NCBI GenBank assembly: GCA_046726955.1
Contig: JBKPBQ010000494.1
Location: forward strand, 1-14,479
Source: CAVPGH01 sp046726955
Lineage (GTDB): Bacteria; Acidobacteriota; Vicinamibacteria; Fen-336
DNA: 14,479 nucleotides
Direction: 5' to 3'
The notes under the pieces: generated by a model
What the model was told of the DNA's origin: nothing
Database searches by the model: none
Seen by the model: only the letters and a program-made list of their open reading frames with translations
Program-made: the position numbers and the translations under genes
In this document: piece after piece, positions 1 to 7,043 of the stretch
How the letters are laid out: each line of letters starts with the position of its first letter
How positions within the stretch are numbered: position 1 is the first letter of the stretch

Positions 1-1
1 G

Positions 2-145
2 TCGCTCATCACCGAGGTCCAGTGGCACATTACCCGCAGCGTGTGCCTGAAGCTCAACAACGGCCTGGGCCTGACGTCCAAGGCCACGGACTGGTCGCCC
101 GAGGTGGGGATCCTGTTCACGGTGCCGTCGCGGTCGCGGCACTGA
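2..145 (+). CDS. C-terminal end of a probable outer-membrane beta-barrel (transporter-like) protein, partial
   Basis: The reading frame is open from the window edge to TGA at 143-145 and gives 47 residues; the start lies outside the window. The visible part has alternating polar and hydrophobic residues typical of outer-membrane strands (TEVQWHITRSVCLKLNN, then GLGLTSKATDWSPEVGILFT). The stretch KLNNGLGLTSKATDWSPEVGILF resembles the last strands of the MetA-pathway-of-phenol-degradation/transporter beta-barrel family, judged from memory only. The last residues (VPSRSRH) do not look like a normal barrel end. They are encoded by a GC-rich sequence that is repeated 61 bases downstream, so the original C-terminus may have been altered by repeat insertion (inference). 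If the assignment holds, the protein sits in the outer membrane. The family call is tentative; that this is the coding frame is more likely than not. Confidence 0.5.
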   Translation, partial: SLITEVQWHITRSVCLKLNNGLGLTSKATDWSPEVGILFTVPSRSRH

Positions 146-214
146 TCCCGGGACGCGCCCCCGGGGTCGGGATCCCATTCACCGCCGCGTCGCGGTCGCG
201 GTGATCCCGGGACC
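117..214. repeat. Imperfect direct repeat (about 38 bp, two copies) carrying TGATCCCGGGAC
   Basis: Copy 1 (117-155) begins TTCAC, contains CGTCGCGGTCGCGG and ends TGATCCCGGGAC. Copy 2 (178-214) has the same three blocks in the same order with small indels between them. Copy 1 covers the last codons and stop of the beta-barrel gene; copy 2 is intergenic. The shared 12-mer TGATCCCGGGAC (143-154 and 202-213) is the reverse complement of GTCCCGGGATCA, which occurs twice inside the HNH gene downstream. Between the copies, GATCCCG (144-150) can pair with CGGGATC (168-174), which could form a hairpin just after the stop codon, without a T-tract. Confidence 0.6.
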
Positions 215-452
215 AGTCGCCAGGAAGGAGTAGTTCCCGACACACTCTGCGTCCCGAGCGCGGTCGCGGCATCGAATGGCGCGGACGCCCGTTCCTCGTG
301 GTCGAACACCAGCGCCAGGCAGTCATCTTCCGGGTCGGCGTCAGTCAGGAGCATGCCCTGCGTGCGCTCCTGCCGAGCAGGGACGCCCAAATAATTCTTC
401 GCTCCGTTAGGCGCGGACCCATGGTGTCCAAGGTCGGTCTTACCTTCGTTGC
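146..452. other. Spacer between the beta-barrel gene and the HNH gene
   Basis: These 307 bases hold the repeat copies and hairpin described separately, another GCGGTCGCGGC block near 260 and a short AT-rich patch (about 388-400, CAAATAATTCTTC) that could contribute to an HNH promoter; I cannot assign firm -35/-10 boxes. On the minus strand one frame stays open from inside the HNH start region down to the window edge. From ATG at 354 it reads MLLTDADPEDDCLALVFDHE, has GC-rich third positions and reads VPGS through the repeat at 201-216. It has no stop in the window and overlaps the beta-barrel frame, so I do not call it a gene. It may be a decayed coding remnant or chance openness in high-GC DNA. 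Confidence 0.5.
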
Positions 453-1385
453 ATGGCACTGCATCGACCGCTCCAGTCACTCTCCGACGACCAGCTCCTC
501 TCGGCGCTCGCGGAAGTCGCCGGCCAGTCCCGGCGCGCCGAGTCGTCACTCGTCGCCCACATCGCCGAGGTGGACTTCCGGCGCCTGTTCGCTCACCACG
601 CCTGCCCGTCCATGTTTGTCTACTGCACGCGTGTCCTGCACCTCGCCGAGGGCGAAGCCTTTCGGCGGATCCGCGTGGCGCGGGCGTCGCGGCGGCACCC
701 CGTACTGCTGGAAATGCTCGCGGACGGGCGCCTCCATGTGAGCGGCATCGCCGTCCTGGTGAAGTTCCTCACGACGGAGAATCGGGACTGGCTGCTTTCT
801 CGCGCAGCCTACAAGACGAAGCGCGAGATCGAGAAGCTCGTCGCTCAGATGTATCCCCGGGCGGACGTTCCTTCCGTGATGCGGAAGCTACCGGACAGGT
901 CGCCCGGGCCGGTGCCCGGCGAGCTGTCGGTCGAGCTGGTCCCGGGATCAGCTGCCAATTCCGCCCCTGCAGTCGCGGAGCGATCCGCCGAAGTGGTCCC
1001 GGGATCAGTTGTGGGGTCCTCGCCGGTCCCTGTTGCGAATACGGCACCTCGTCCAGACCCGACCTCGGCTCCCATCGTCGAGCCGCTCTCACCGGCCAGA
1101 TACAAGATCCAATTCACGGCCGGAGAGCAGCTTCACGACGACCTCGATCGGCTTCGGGCTCTTCTACGGTCCGAACTCCCCGACGGCGACCTCGCCGCGA
1201 TCATCGGAAAAGCTGTCGGAGAGCTCCGGCGGCGGCTAGAGGCACGGCGATTCGCGTTGACAAGCACTCCGCGGAAGGCCCTCGTGCGGACAGATGCCTT
1301 GCCTGCTTCCCGGTATCTTCCGTTCGCAGTTCGGCGTGCTGTGTATCGCCGTGACGGGGGTCGGTGCCGCTTCGTGGACCCGTAA
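453..1385 (+). CDS. HNH endonuclease of the 13E12/DUF222-like type, N-terminal part, ended by an in-frame TAA
   Basis: The 310-residue product starts MALHRPLQSLSDDQLLSALA. Residues 1-150 are the helical N-terminal domain seen in large families of mobile-looking HNH proteins (ending near RAAYKTKREIEKLVAQMYP). Residues 150-215 are a Pro/Ser/Ala-rich linker with two copies of VPGS in a 19-residue repeat. Residues 215-300 are helical and lead into RYLPFAVRRAVYRRDGGRCRFVDP, the normal entry to an HNH zinc-binding fold. TAA at 1383-1385 stops translation immediately before the catalytic part, which continues in the same frame to 1604. As written, this product keeps only the first zinc cysteine (Cys305) and should lack nuclease activity. 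ATG 453 is chosen because family members begin this way; the ribosome binding site is weak (AAGGTCGG about 15 bases upstream). The family recognition is firm; the biological role of such proteins is not settled. Confidence 0.8.
   Translation: MALHRPLQSLSDDQLLSALAEVAGQSRRAESSLVAHIAEVDFRRLFAHHACPSMFVYCTRVLHLAEGEAFRRIRVARASRRHPVLLEMLADGRLHVSGIAVLVKFLTTENRDWLLSRAAYKTKREIEKLVAQMYPRADVPSVMRKLPDRSPGPVPGELSVELVPGSAANSAPAVAERSAEVVPGSVVGSSPVPVANTAPRPDPTSAPIVEPLSPARYKIQFTAGEQLHDDLDRLRALLRSELPDGDLAAIIGKAVGELRRRLEARRFALTSTPRKALVRTDALPASRYLPFAVRRAVYRRDGGRCRFVDP
936..1009 (+). repeat. Two in-frame copies of GTCCCGGGATCA inside the HNH linker (57-bp period)
   Basis: GTCCCGGGATCA occurs at 939-950 and 996-1007. 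Both copies are read in the same frame, as ELVPGSAA and EVVPGSVV. The spacing is exactly 57 bases, or 19 codons, and the codons around the core are also partly similar. Sixteen bases at 936-951 match the reverse complement of 201-216 at 15 positions, so the same element exists in both orientations inside and outside the gene. Confidence 0.75.
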
Positions 1386-1604
1386 GGACGCCGATGTCCG
1401 GAGCGGCATCGCCTCGAGTACCACCATAGGCATCCCTATGGTCTGGGAGGCAACCACGATTTCGACAACATCTGCCTGATGTGCTACACGCACAATCGGT
1501 ATCTGGCCGAGATCGACTACGGGAAGAAGACCATGGCGCGCCACATGGGCCTCGAGCCTCCGGGTCCCGAGCCTGCTGGTCCCGATCCGGGCGTCGCAAG
1601 GTGA
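1386..1604 (+). pseudogene. Detached catalytic HNH domain of the same endonuclease gene (after the in-frame stop)
   Basis: Continuing the HNH frame past TAA gives 72 codons ending at TGA 1602-1604, without frameshift. It begins GRRCPERHRLEYHHRHPYGL and includes NICLMCYTHNRYLAEIDYG. With the stop counted as codon 311, the expected active-site residues are all present: Cys315, the His324-His325 pair, Asn339 and His347, with Cys341 and Cys344 as possible zinc ligands. Family members read FVDPxGRRC across this point, so TAA replaces one ordinary codon and may have been CAA (Gln) or similar. The tail PPGPEPAGPDPG has GGTCCCGA-type sequence related to the linker repeat. There is no obvious start codon or ribosome site for separate translation. 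A recent nonsense mutation or base-call error is most likely; recoding is possible but unsupported. Confidence 0.75.
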
Positions 1605-1743
1605 CGGTCCTCATCGAGAAAAGAGCGGGACGGCAGGGTCTCGGCGCGGCCCGCCTTGGGTGGACGGCTCTCGACCTTGGAGATGACTTGACGCCACCCG
1701 TCGTCGATCGACGCCTCGGACGGGCGTTCGACGACGTTTAGCC
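1605..1743. terminator. Convergent spacer with a hairpin at 1700-1736
   Basis: This gap separates the HNH remnant (+) from the end of mdh (-). CGTCGTCGA (1700-1708) and TCGACGACG (1728-1736) are perfect 9-base inverted repeats, with further partial pairing inside the loop. TTT follows on the plus strand just before the mdh stop. It could act as a terminator for either direction, though the T-tract is poor. The rest of the gap (1605-1699) shows nothing I recognise. Confidence 0.4.
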
Positions 1744-2670
1744 CTAGAGCTTCAGGACGTCCACCAACTCCTTGACCGCCGCCGCCGACTTGGTGAGGGC
1801 CGCCTGCTCGGCGTCGGTGAGCTTGATCGACCAGATCTTCTCGACGCCCTTGGCCCCGAGCTGGGCGGGGACGCCCACGTAGAGGCCGTTGATGCCGAAC
1901 TCGCCCTCCAGGTAGCAGCAGCAGGGGAGCACCTTGTGCTTGTCCTTGAGGACCGCGTCCACCATCTCCGCCGTCGAGGACGACGGCGCGTAGTACGCGG
2001 AGCCCGTCTTCAGGAGCGACACGATCTCCGCCCCGCCGTTGGCCGTGCGCTTGACGATCGCGTCCACGCGGTCGGGCGGCAGGAGCTCCGTGATCGGGAT
2101 CCCCGCGACCGTCGAGTAGCGCGGCAAGGGCACCATCGTGTCGCCGTGGCCGCCGAGCACGAAGGCGTGGGTGTTCTCCACCGAGACGCCGAGCTCCATG
2201 GCGATGAACGTCCGCATGCGCGCGCTGTCGAGGACGCCCGCCATCCCGAAGACGCGGTGCTTGGGCAGGCCCGACACCTTGTAGGCGACCTGGCACATGG
2301 CGTCGAGGGGATTCGACACCACGATCAGGATCGCGTTCGGCGAATGCTTGAGCGCATTCTCCGTGCACTCCTTGACGATCTTGTAGTTGGTGTTGAGGAG
2401 GTCGTCCCGGCTCATTCCGGGCTTGCGCGCGATTCCGGCGGTGATCACGACCACCTCCGAGTTCGCGGTGTCCTTGTAGTCGTTCGTCCCCACCACCCGG
2501 GCGTCCGAGCCTTCGACCGGCGTCGCCTCCATGATGTCGAGACCCTTGCCCTGGGGCATCCCTTCGATGATGTCGATGAGGACGATGTCCCCGAGCTCGC
2601 GGTCGGCGAGGCGCTGGGCGAGCGTCGCCCCCACGTTGCCGGCGCCCACGACCGTCACTTTCCTGTTCAT
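1744..2670 (-). CDS. mdh: Malate dehydrogenase (LDH-like class), NAD-dependent
   Basis: It interconverts malate and oxaloacetate in the TCA cycle, in the cytoplasm. The 308-residue length fits the LDH-like bacterial Mdh class. Residues 5-14 (VTVVGAGNVG) are the Rossmann dinucleotide loop, and Asp33 at the end of the second strand favours NAD over NADP. Substrate and catalytic residues are in place: Arg82 and Arg88 in the mobile loop ITAGIARKPGMSRDDLL, Asn120 in VSNPLD, Asp148 and Arg151 in GVLDSARMR, and catalytic His175 in GGHGD. Arg82 together with GIARKPGMSR is the malate rather than lactate signature. The ATG at 2668-2670 is preceded by AAAGGAAC about 8 bases upstream. The gene is divergent from icd across 98 bp, with its own -10-like TAGAAT. 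It converges with the HNH remnant at its 3' end. Confidence 0.97.
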   Translation of the reverse strand: MNRKVTVVGAGNVGATLAQRLADRELGDIVLIDIIEGMPQGKGLDIMEATPVEGSDARVVGTNDYKDTANSEVVVITAGIARKPGMSRDDLLNTNYKIVKECTENALKHSPNAILIVVSNPLDAMCQVAYKVSGLPKHRVFGMAGVLDSARMRTFIAMELGVSVENTHAFVLGGHGDTMVPLPRYSTVAGIPITELLPPDRVDAIVKRTANGGAEIVSLLKTGSAYYAPSSSTAEMVDAVLKDKHKVLPCCCYLEGEFGINGLYVGVPAQLGAKGVEKIWSIKLTDAEQAALTKSAAAVKELVDVLKL

Positions 2671-2695
2671 GAAGCCGTTCCTTTCGCGGGCGCCG

Positions 2696-2725
2696 ATTCT
2701 ACCTCGCCCGGCCCGGCAGCGTCAC
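2696..2725 (-). promoter_or_regulatory. Candidate mdh promoter
   Basis: On the minus strand TAGAAT (2696-2701) lies 26-31 bases before the mdh ATG. GTGACG (2720-2725) lies 18 bases further upstream and matches TTGACA at four of six positions. The same TAGAAT hexamer precedes icd and serA at nearly the same distance. This is sequence-based only; no start site is known. Confidence 0.5.
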
Positions 2726-2739
2726 CGGGCGATCGCCGT

Positions 2740-2745
2740 TAGAAT
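2740..2745 (+). promoter_or_regulatory. Candidate -10 element of icd (TAGAAT)
   Basis: TAGAAT, inside CCGTTAGAATGTCC, matches five of six bases of the housekeeping -10 consensus. It sits 24-29 bases before the icd ATG, implying a 5' leader of about 17 bases. No good -35 hexamer is visible at 16-18 bp spacing. The region where a -35 would lie overlaps the candidate mdh -35, so the two promoters may compete. Confidence 0.45.
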
Positions 2746-2768
2746 GTCCGCGCAGGGAGGCGCGTGCC

Positions 2769-4070
<1,302 letters not shown>

Positions 4071-4085
4071 CGGGCGTCTAGCCCG
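4071..4085. terminator. Small hairpin between two convergent stops
   Basis: CGGGC (4071-4075), loop GTCTA and GCCCG (4081-4085) form a perfect 5-bp stem. It begins right after the icd stop and runs into the last codons of the convergent minus-strand gene. It could serve as a bidirectional terminator, but there is no T-tract and the stem is short. Confidence 0.25.
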
Positions 4086-5205
4086 CCGCGTCGAGCCCCT
4101 GGGCCAGGTCGGCCACCAGGTCGTCCGGGTGCTCGAGACCCACGGAGACCCGCAGCAGGCCTTCGGGTGCCCGCGTCGCCGGTCCTTCGATCGACGCCCG
4201 GTGCTCGATGAGGCTCTCCGGGCCGCCGAGGCTCGTGGCGCGCGCGAACACGCGAAGGCGAGCGGCCACCGCGAGCGCCTCGGCGCGCGCTCCGCGCACG
4301 ACGAACGACAGCATGCCTCCCGGCGCGTCCATCTGCCTCGAGGCGATCGCATGGCCGGGATCGCCGGGAAGCCCGGGATAGTGGACGCGCTCGACCCGGG
4401 GATGGCCCTGCAGGAATGCCGCCACCGCGGCCGCGTTCGCGCAGTGGCCGCGCATCCTCCACGGCAGCGTGCGGATGCCTCGGAGGACGAGCCACGAGTC
4501 GAAGGGCGCCGGCACGGCCCCGCCGTCCGCCTGGAGCCCCCGCACGCGGGCAGCGAGCGGGCCCTGCTCGCGGAAGACGGCGACTCCGCCCATGACGTCG
4601 CAGTGCCCGGACAGGTACTTGGTCGTGGAATGGACAACCACGTCGTAGCCGAGGGCGAGCGGGCGCTGCAGGAACGGAGTGGCCCAGGTGTTGTCGCAGG
4701 CGAGCCGGATGTCCATCCCCCGCACCAGCTCCGCGACCCCCGCGAGGTCGGTGATCGCGATCGTCGGGTTGGACGGCGTCTCCGTCCAGACGAGCCGCGT
4801 CTTCGGCGTGAGGGCACCGCGCACCGCGTCGAGGCTCGTCATGTCCACGAACGAGGCGACGAGGCCCCAGCGAAGGAAGTGCTCGCGGATGAGCTTCGGC
4901 GTGCCGAAGTACGCGTCGAGCGGGGCCACGACGTGGTCGCCGGGGGCGAGCGCCTGGAAGACGGCGGCGGTGGCCGCCATCCCCGACGCGAACGCCACCG
5001 CGGACGTCCCGCCCTCGAGCGCCGCCATCGCGGCCTCGAGCGCGTTGCGGTTCGGGTTCCCGTCGCGGATGTAGCCGTACCCGGTAGGAAAGGAGCCGTC
5101 CGTCCCGCGCTGGAACGTGGTCGAGAGGTGGAGGGGCGGAGCGATCGCTCCGGTCACGGGGTCCGGCTCGGCGGACGCGTGCACGGCCAGGGTTTCGAAT
5201 CGCAT
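4078..5205 (-). CDS. Cys/Met-metabolism PLP enzyme (cystathionine gamma-synthase / gamma-lyase type)
   Basis: This 375-residue fold-type I PLP enzyme belongs to the Cys/Met metabolism family. These enzymes make or break cystathionine, or release sulfide and methanethiol. Residues 8-31 (VHASAEPDPVTGAIAPPLHL...) are the family opening. GYIRDGNPNRNALE (about 44-57) contributes the cofactor phosphate contact from the neighbouring subunit. FASGMAA (72-78) and Asp171 in ACDNTWATP hold the cofactor ring, and Lys196 in HSTTKYLSGHCDVMGG forms the Schiff base. The C-terminal signature reads SLGGPESLIEHRAS, where many members have HPAS; synthase and lyase cannot be separated from this. The ATG at 5203-5205 has a strong GGGGGAGGG 5 to 13 bases upstream. 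The gene lies 28 bp after serA on the same strand, so both are probably co-transcribed, linking serine supply to the cysteine/methionine pathway. Confidence 0.9.
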   Translation of the reverse strand: MRFETLAVHASAEPDPVTGAIAPPLHLSTTFQRGTDGSFPTGYGYIRDGNPNRNALEAAMAALEGGTSAVAFASGMAATAAVFQALAPGDHVVAPLDAYFGTPKLIREHFLRWGLVASFVDMTSLDAVRGALTPKTRLVWTETPSNPTIAITDLAGVAELVRGMDIRLACDNTWATPFLQRPLALGYDVVVHSTTKYLSGHCDVMGGVAVFREQGPLAARVRGLQADGGAVPAPFDSWLVLRGIRTLPWRMRGHCANAAAVAAFLQGHPRVERVHYPGLPGDPGHAIASRQMDAPGGMLSFVVRGARAEALAVAARLRVFARATSLGGPESLIEHRASIEGPATRAPEGLLRVSVGLEHPDDLVADLAQGLDAAG

Positions 5206-5233
5206 GGAGACCCTCCCCCGGCCGCCCGCCGGG

Positions 5234-6820
5234 TCAGCCCAGCTTCAGGAAACGCGCCTCGCGGATGCCCGCGATCTTGGGCAGCTCCTCGAGCAGCCCG
5301 CCCGGCACCTCGCTGTCGATCTCGATGAGCATGATCGCGCGCCCGCTCCCCGGCTTCCGCCCCAGGCCCATGCGCGCGATGTTGACGCCCTGGGTCCCGA
5401 GCAGCGTCCCCACGCGTCCGACGATGCCGGGCGTGTCGTCGTTCTTCACGAGCAGGATGTTGCCCTGGGGGATCGTGTCCACCTCGACTCCGTCCACGTC
5501 CACGAGGCGCATGTGGTTGCGGCCGAAGAGCGTGCCCGCCACCGACAGGTCGTCCTCGCTCGTCTTGAGGCGGAGCGCGATCAGGTTGGCGAAGGCGACG
5601 CTCGCGGAGGAGGTGGATTCGAGCACCTCGATCCTCCGGTCCTGGGCGATGGCGAGGGCGTTGACGAGCGTCACGCCCTCGGCGAGCACCGGCCGCAGGA
5701 TGCCGTTGACCGCCGCGGAGAGGATCGGCTTCAGGTCCACCTCGCGGAGGTCGCCGTAGACGCCGAGCTCGATCCGCTCGAGCGAGCCGCGGCACACCTG
5801 GCCCAGGAAGAGGCCCAGCCGCTCCGCGAGGTCCATGGCCGGGCGCACCTGGTCGTAGAGGTCGCCGGAGAGCGAGAAGAAGTTGACCGCCTGCTGGATC
5901 ACTCCGCCCTTCAGGAAGTCGCGGACCTGCGCGGCGATGTCCGTGCCCACGCGCTCCTGCGCCTCCTGCGTGGAGGCGCCGAGGTGGGGTGTGGCCACCA
6001 CCCGCGGGTGCTTGGCGAGCCGCCAGTCCACCGGCGGCTCCTGGGTGTGCACGTCGAGCGCGGCCCCGCCCACGCGCCCGCTTTCGAGAGCGGCCAGCAG
6101 CGCCTCGTCGTCGATCAACTCCCCGCGGGCGGCGTTGACGATGCGCGCGCCCGGCTTGATCCGCGCCAGAGCCTCGCGACCGAGGAGCTGGCGCGTGTCG
6201 CGGGTGAGCGTCGTGTGCAGCGTCAGGAAGTCGGATCCCTCGAGGATCTCCTCGAAGCTGCAGAGCCGGACGTGCTGCGCCTCCGCGACGGCCGGAGCCA
6301 CGAAGGGGTCGAAGGCGGCGACCTCCATCCCGAACGCACGCGCGCGCATCGCCACCTCGCGCCCGATCCGACCGAGGCCGACGATGCCCAGCCGCTTGCC
6401 CTGGAGCTCGGCCCCCGCGAAAGACTTGCGGTCCCACTTCCCCGCCTTCATCGAGGCGTCGGCCTGGGGAATGTTGCGCGCGACCGAAAGCAGCAGCGTC
6501 ATCGCGAGCTCGGCCGTGGACACGAGGTTGCCGCCCGGCGAGTTCATCACGATCACGCCGCGGCGCGTCGCGGCCTGCAGGTCCACGTTGTCGACGCCGA
6601 CGCCCGGTCGGCCGATGACCTTGAGGCTCTTCGCCGCGTCCAGCACCTCGGACGTGATCTGGCTGCCGCTGCGGATCAGGATCGCGTGGTAGGGGCCCAC
6701 GATCTTGGCGAGCTCCGCGGGCGGAAGCGCTTTCTGCTGGTCGATCGTCCAGCCTTCGGCGCGCAGGATCTCGAGGCCGCGCTCGGTGATGCCTTCGAGG
6801 ACGAGTACACGGTAGCTCAC
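5234..6820 (-). CDS. serA: D-3-phosphoglycerate dehydrogenase, long type with ACT domain
   Basis: It oxidises 3-phosphoglycerate to 3-phosphohydroxypyruvate, the first step of serine synthesis, in the cytoplasm. The 528-residue length is that of the long form (catalytic plus ASB plus ACT domains). The NAD site is GLGRIGREV (148-156) with Asp171 ending the next strand. The active site is Arg232 (NAARGELID), Glu261 (HTQEPP) and His279 (ATPHLGAST). Residues about 315-445 form the allosteric substrate-binding domain. Residues about 453-528 are the ACT domain (NILLVKNDDTPGIVGRVG), which usually binds serine for feedback inhibition. The start is GTG (complement of 6818-6820), chosen because MSYRVLVLEGI is the normal beginning and GAGGTGA lies 8 bases upstream. 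It leads the likely serA plus transsulfuration-enzyme unit; a TAGAAT box lies 28-33 bases upstream. Confidence 0.97.
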   Translation of the reverse strand: MSYRVLVLEGITERGLEILRAEGWTIDQQKALPPAELAKIVGPYHAILIRSGSQITSEVLDAAKSLKVIGRPGVGVDNVDLQAATRRGVIVMNSPGGNLVSTAELAMTLLLSVARNIPQADASMKAGKWDRKSFAGAELQGKRLGIVGLGRIGREVAMRARAFGMEVAAFDPFVAPAVAEAQHVRLCSFEEILEGSDFLTLHTTLTRDTRQLLGREALARIKPGARIVNAARGELIDDEALLAALESGRVGGAALDVHTQEPPVDWRLAKHPRVVATPHLGASTQEAQERVGTDIAAQVRDFLKGGVIQQAVNFFSLSGDLYDQVRPAMDLAERLGLFLGQVCRGSLERIELGVYGDLREVDLKPILSAAVNGILRPVLAEGVTLVNALAIAQDRRIEVLESTSSASVAFANLIALRLKTSEDDLSVAGTLFGRNHMRLVDVDGVEVDTIPQGNILLVKNDDTPGIVGRVGTLLGTQGVNIARMGLGRKPGSGRAIMLIEIDSEVPGGLLEELPKIAGIREARFLKLG

Positions 6821-7043
6821 GCCGGGGTCACCTCGCGAAAAAAGGCGATTCTAATCCATGCGACGGACGACGCTGGAACGCGCGCGTCCGAGCTTCCACA
6901 GATTCTGTGGAAAACCCTGTGGAAAGAGTGGATCACTGTAATGCCAACTCGTTGACACGCGACGGCTTGGAGCGATCTGCACTCTGTGACAGCAGCATGA
7001 CCGAGGCACGCGATTTGCGTGACGCGAGATTGCGCACGGTGTG
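6821..7043. promoter_or_regulatory. serA upstream region with TAGAAT box and TGTGGAAA motif cluster
   Basis: On the minus strand TAGAAT (6848-6853) is a candidate serA -10, within GATTAGAATCG; no good -35 is seen. Further upstream, TTCCACA (6894-6900) and TGTGGAA (6906-6912) form a 7-base inverted repeat with a 5-base gap. A second CTGTGGAAA follows (6917-6925), giving three related motifs in 33 bases. TTCCACA resembles part of a DnaA box (TTATCCACA) but lacks the exact consensus; a regulator site for serA is an alternative. The remaining part up to the cysteine desulfurase stop (about 6950-7043) has partly similar CGCGATTTGCGTG and CGCGAGATTGCGCAC blocks but no gene or clear terminator that I can support. 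Confidence 0.4.

Noticed and set aside
117..1009. CRISPR array from the GTCCCGGGATCA copies
   Set aside because: The repeat is too short, spacing is irregular, copies lie in both orientations, and two are inside a coding frame. No cas gene is present.
1386..1604. Selenocysteine- or pyrrolysine-type recoding at the HNH stop
   Set aside because: The codon is TAA, which neither system uses, and no stimulatory structure is evident; a point mutation or base error is simpler.
6894..6926. Chromosomal replication origin
   Set aside because: Only three relaxed TGTGGA-type motifs, no exact TTATCCACA box, no AT-rich unwinding region, and no dnaA, dnaN or gyrB nearby.
5117..6955. 612-codon open frame on the plus strand opposite serA
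   Set aside because: His/Arg/Glu-rich reading typical of an antisense shadow; serA has all its catalytic motifs on the other strand.
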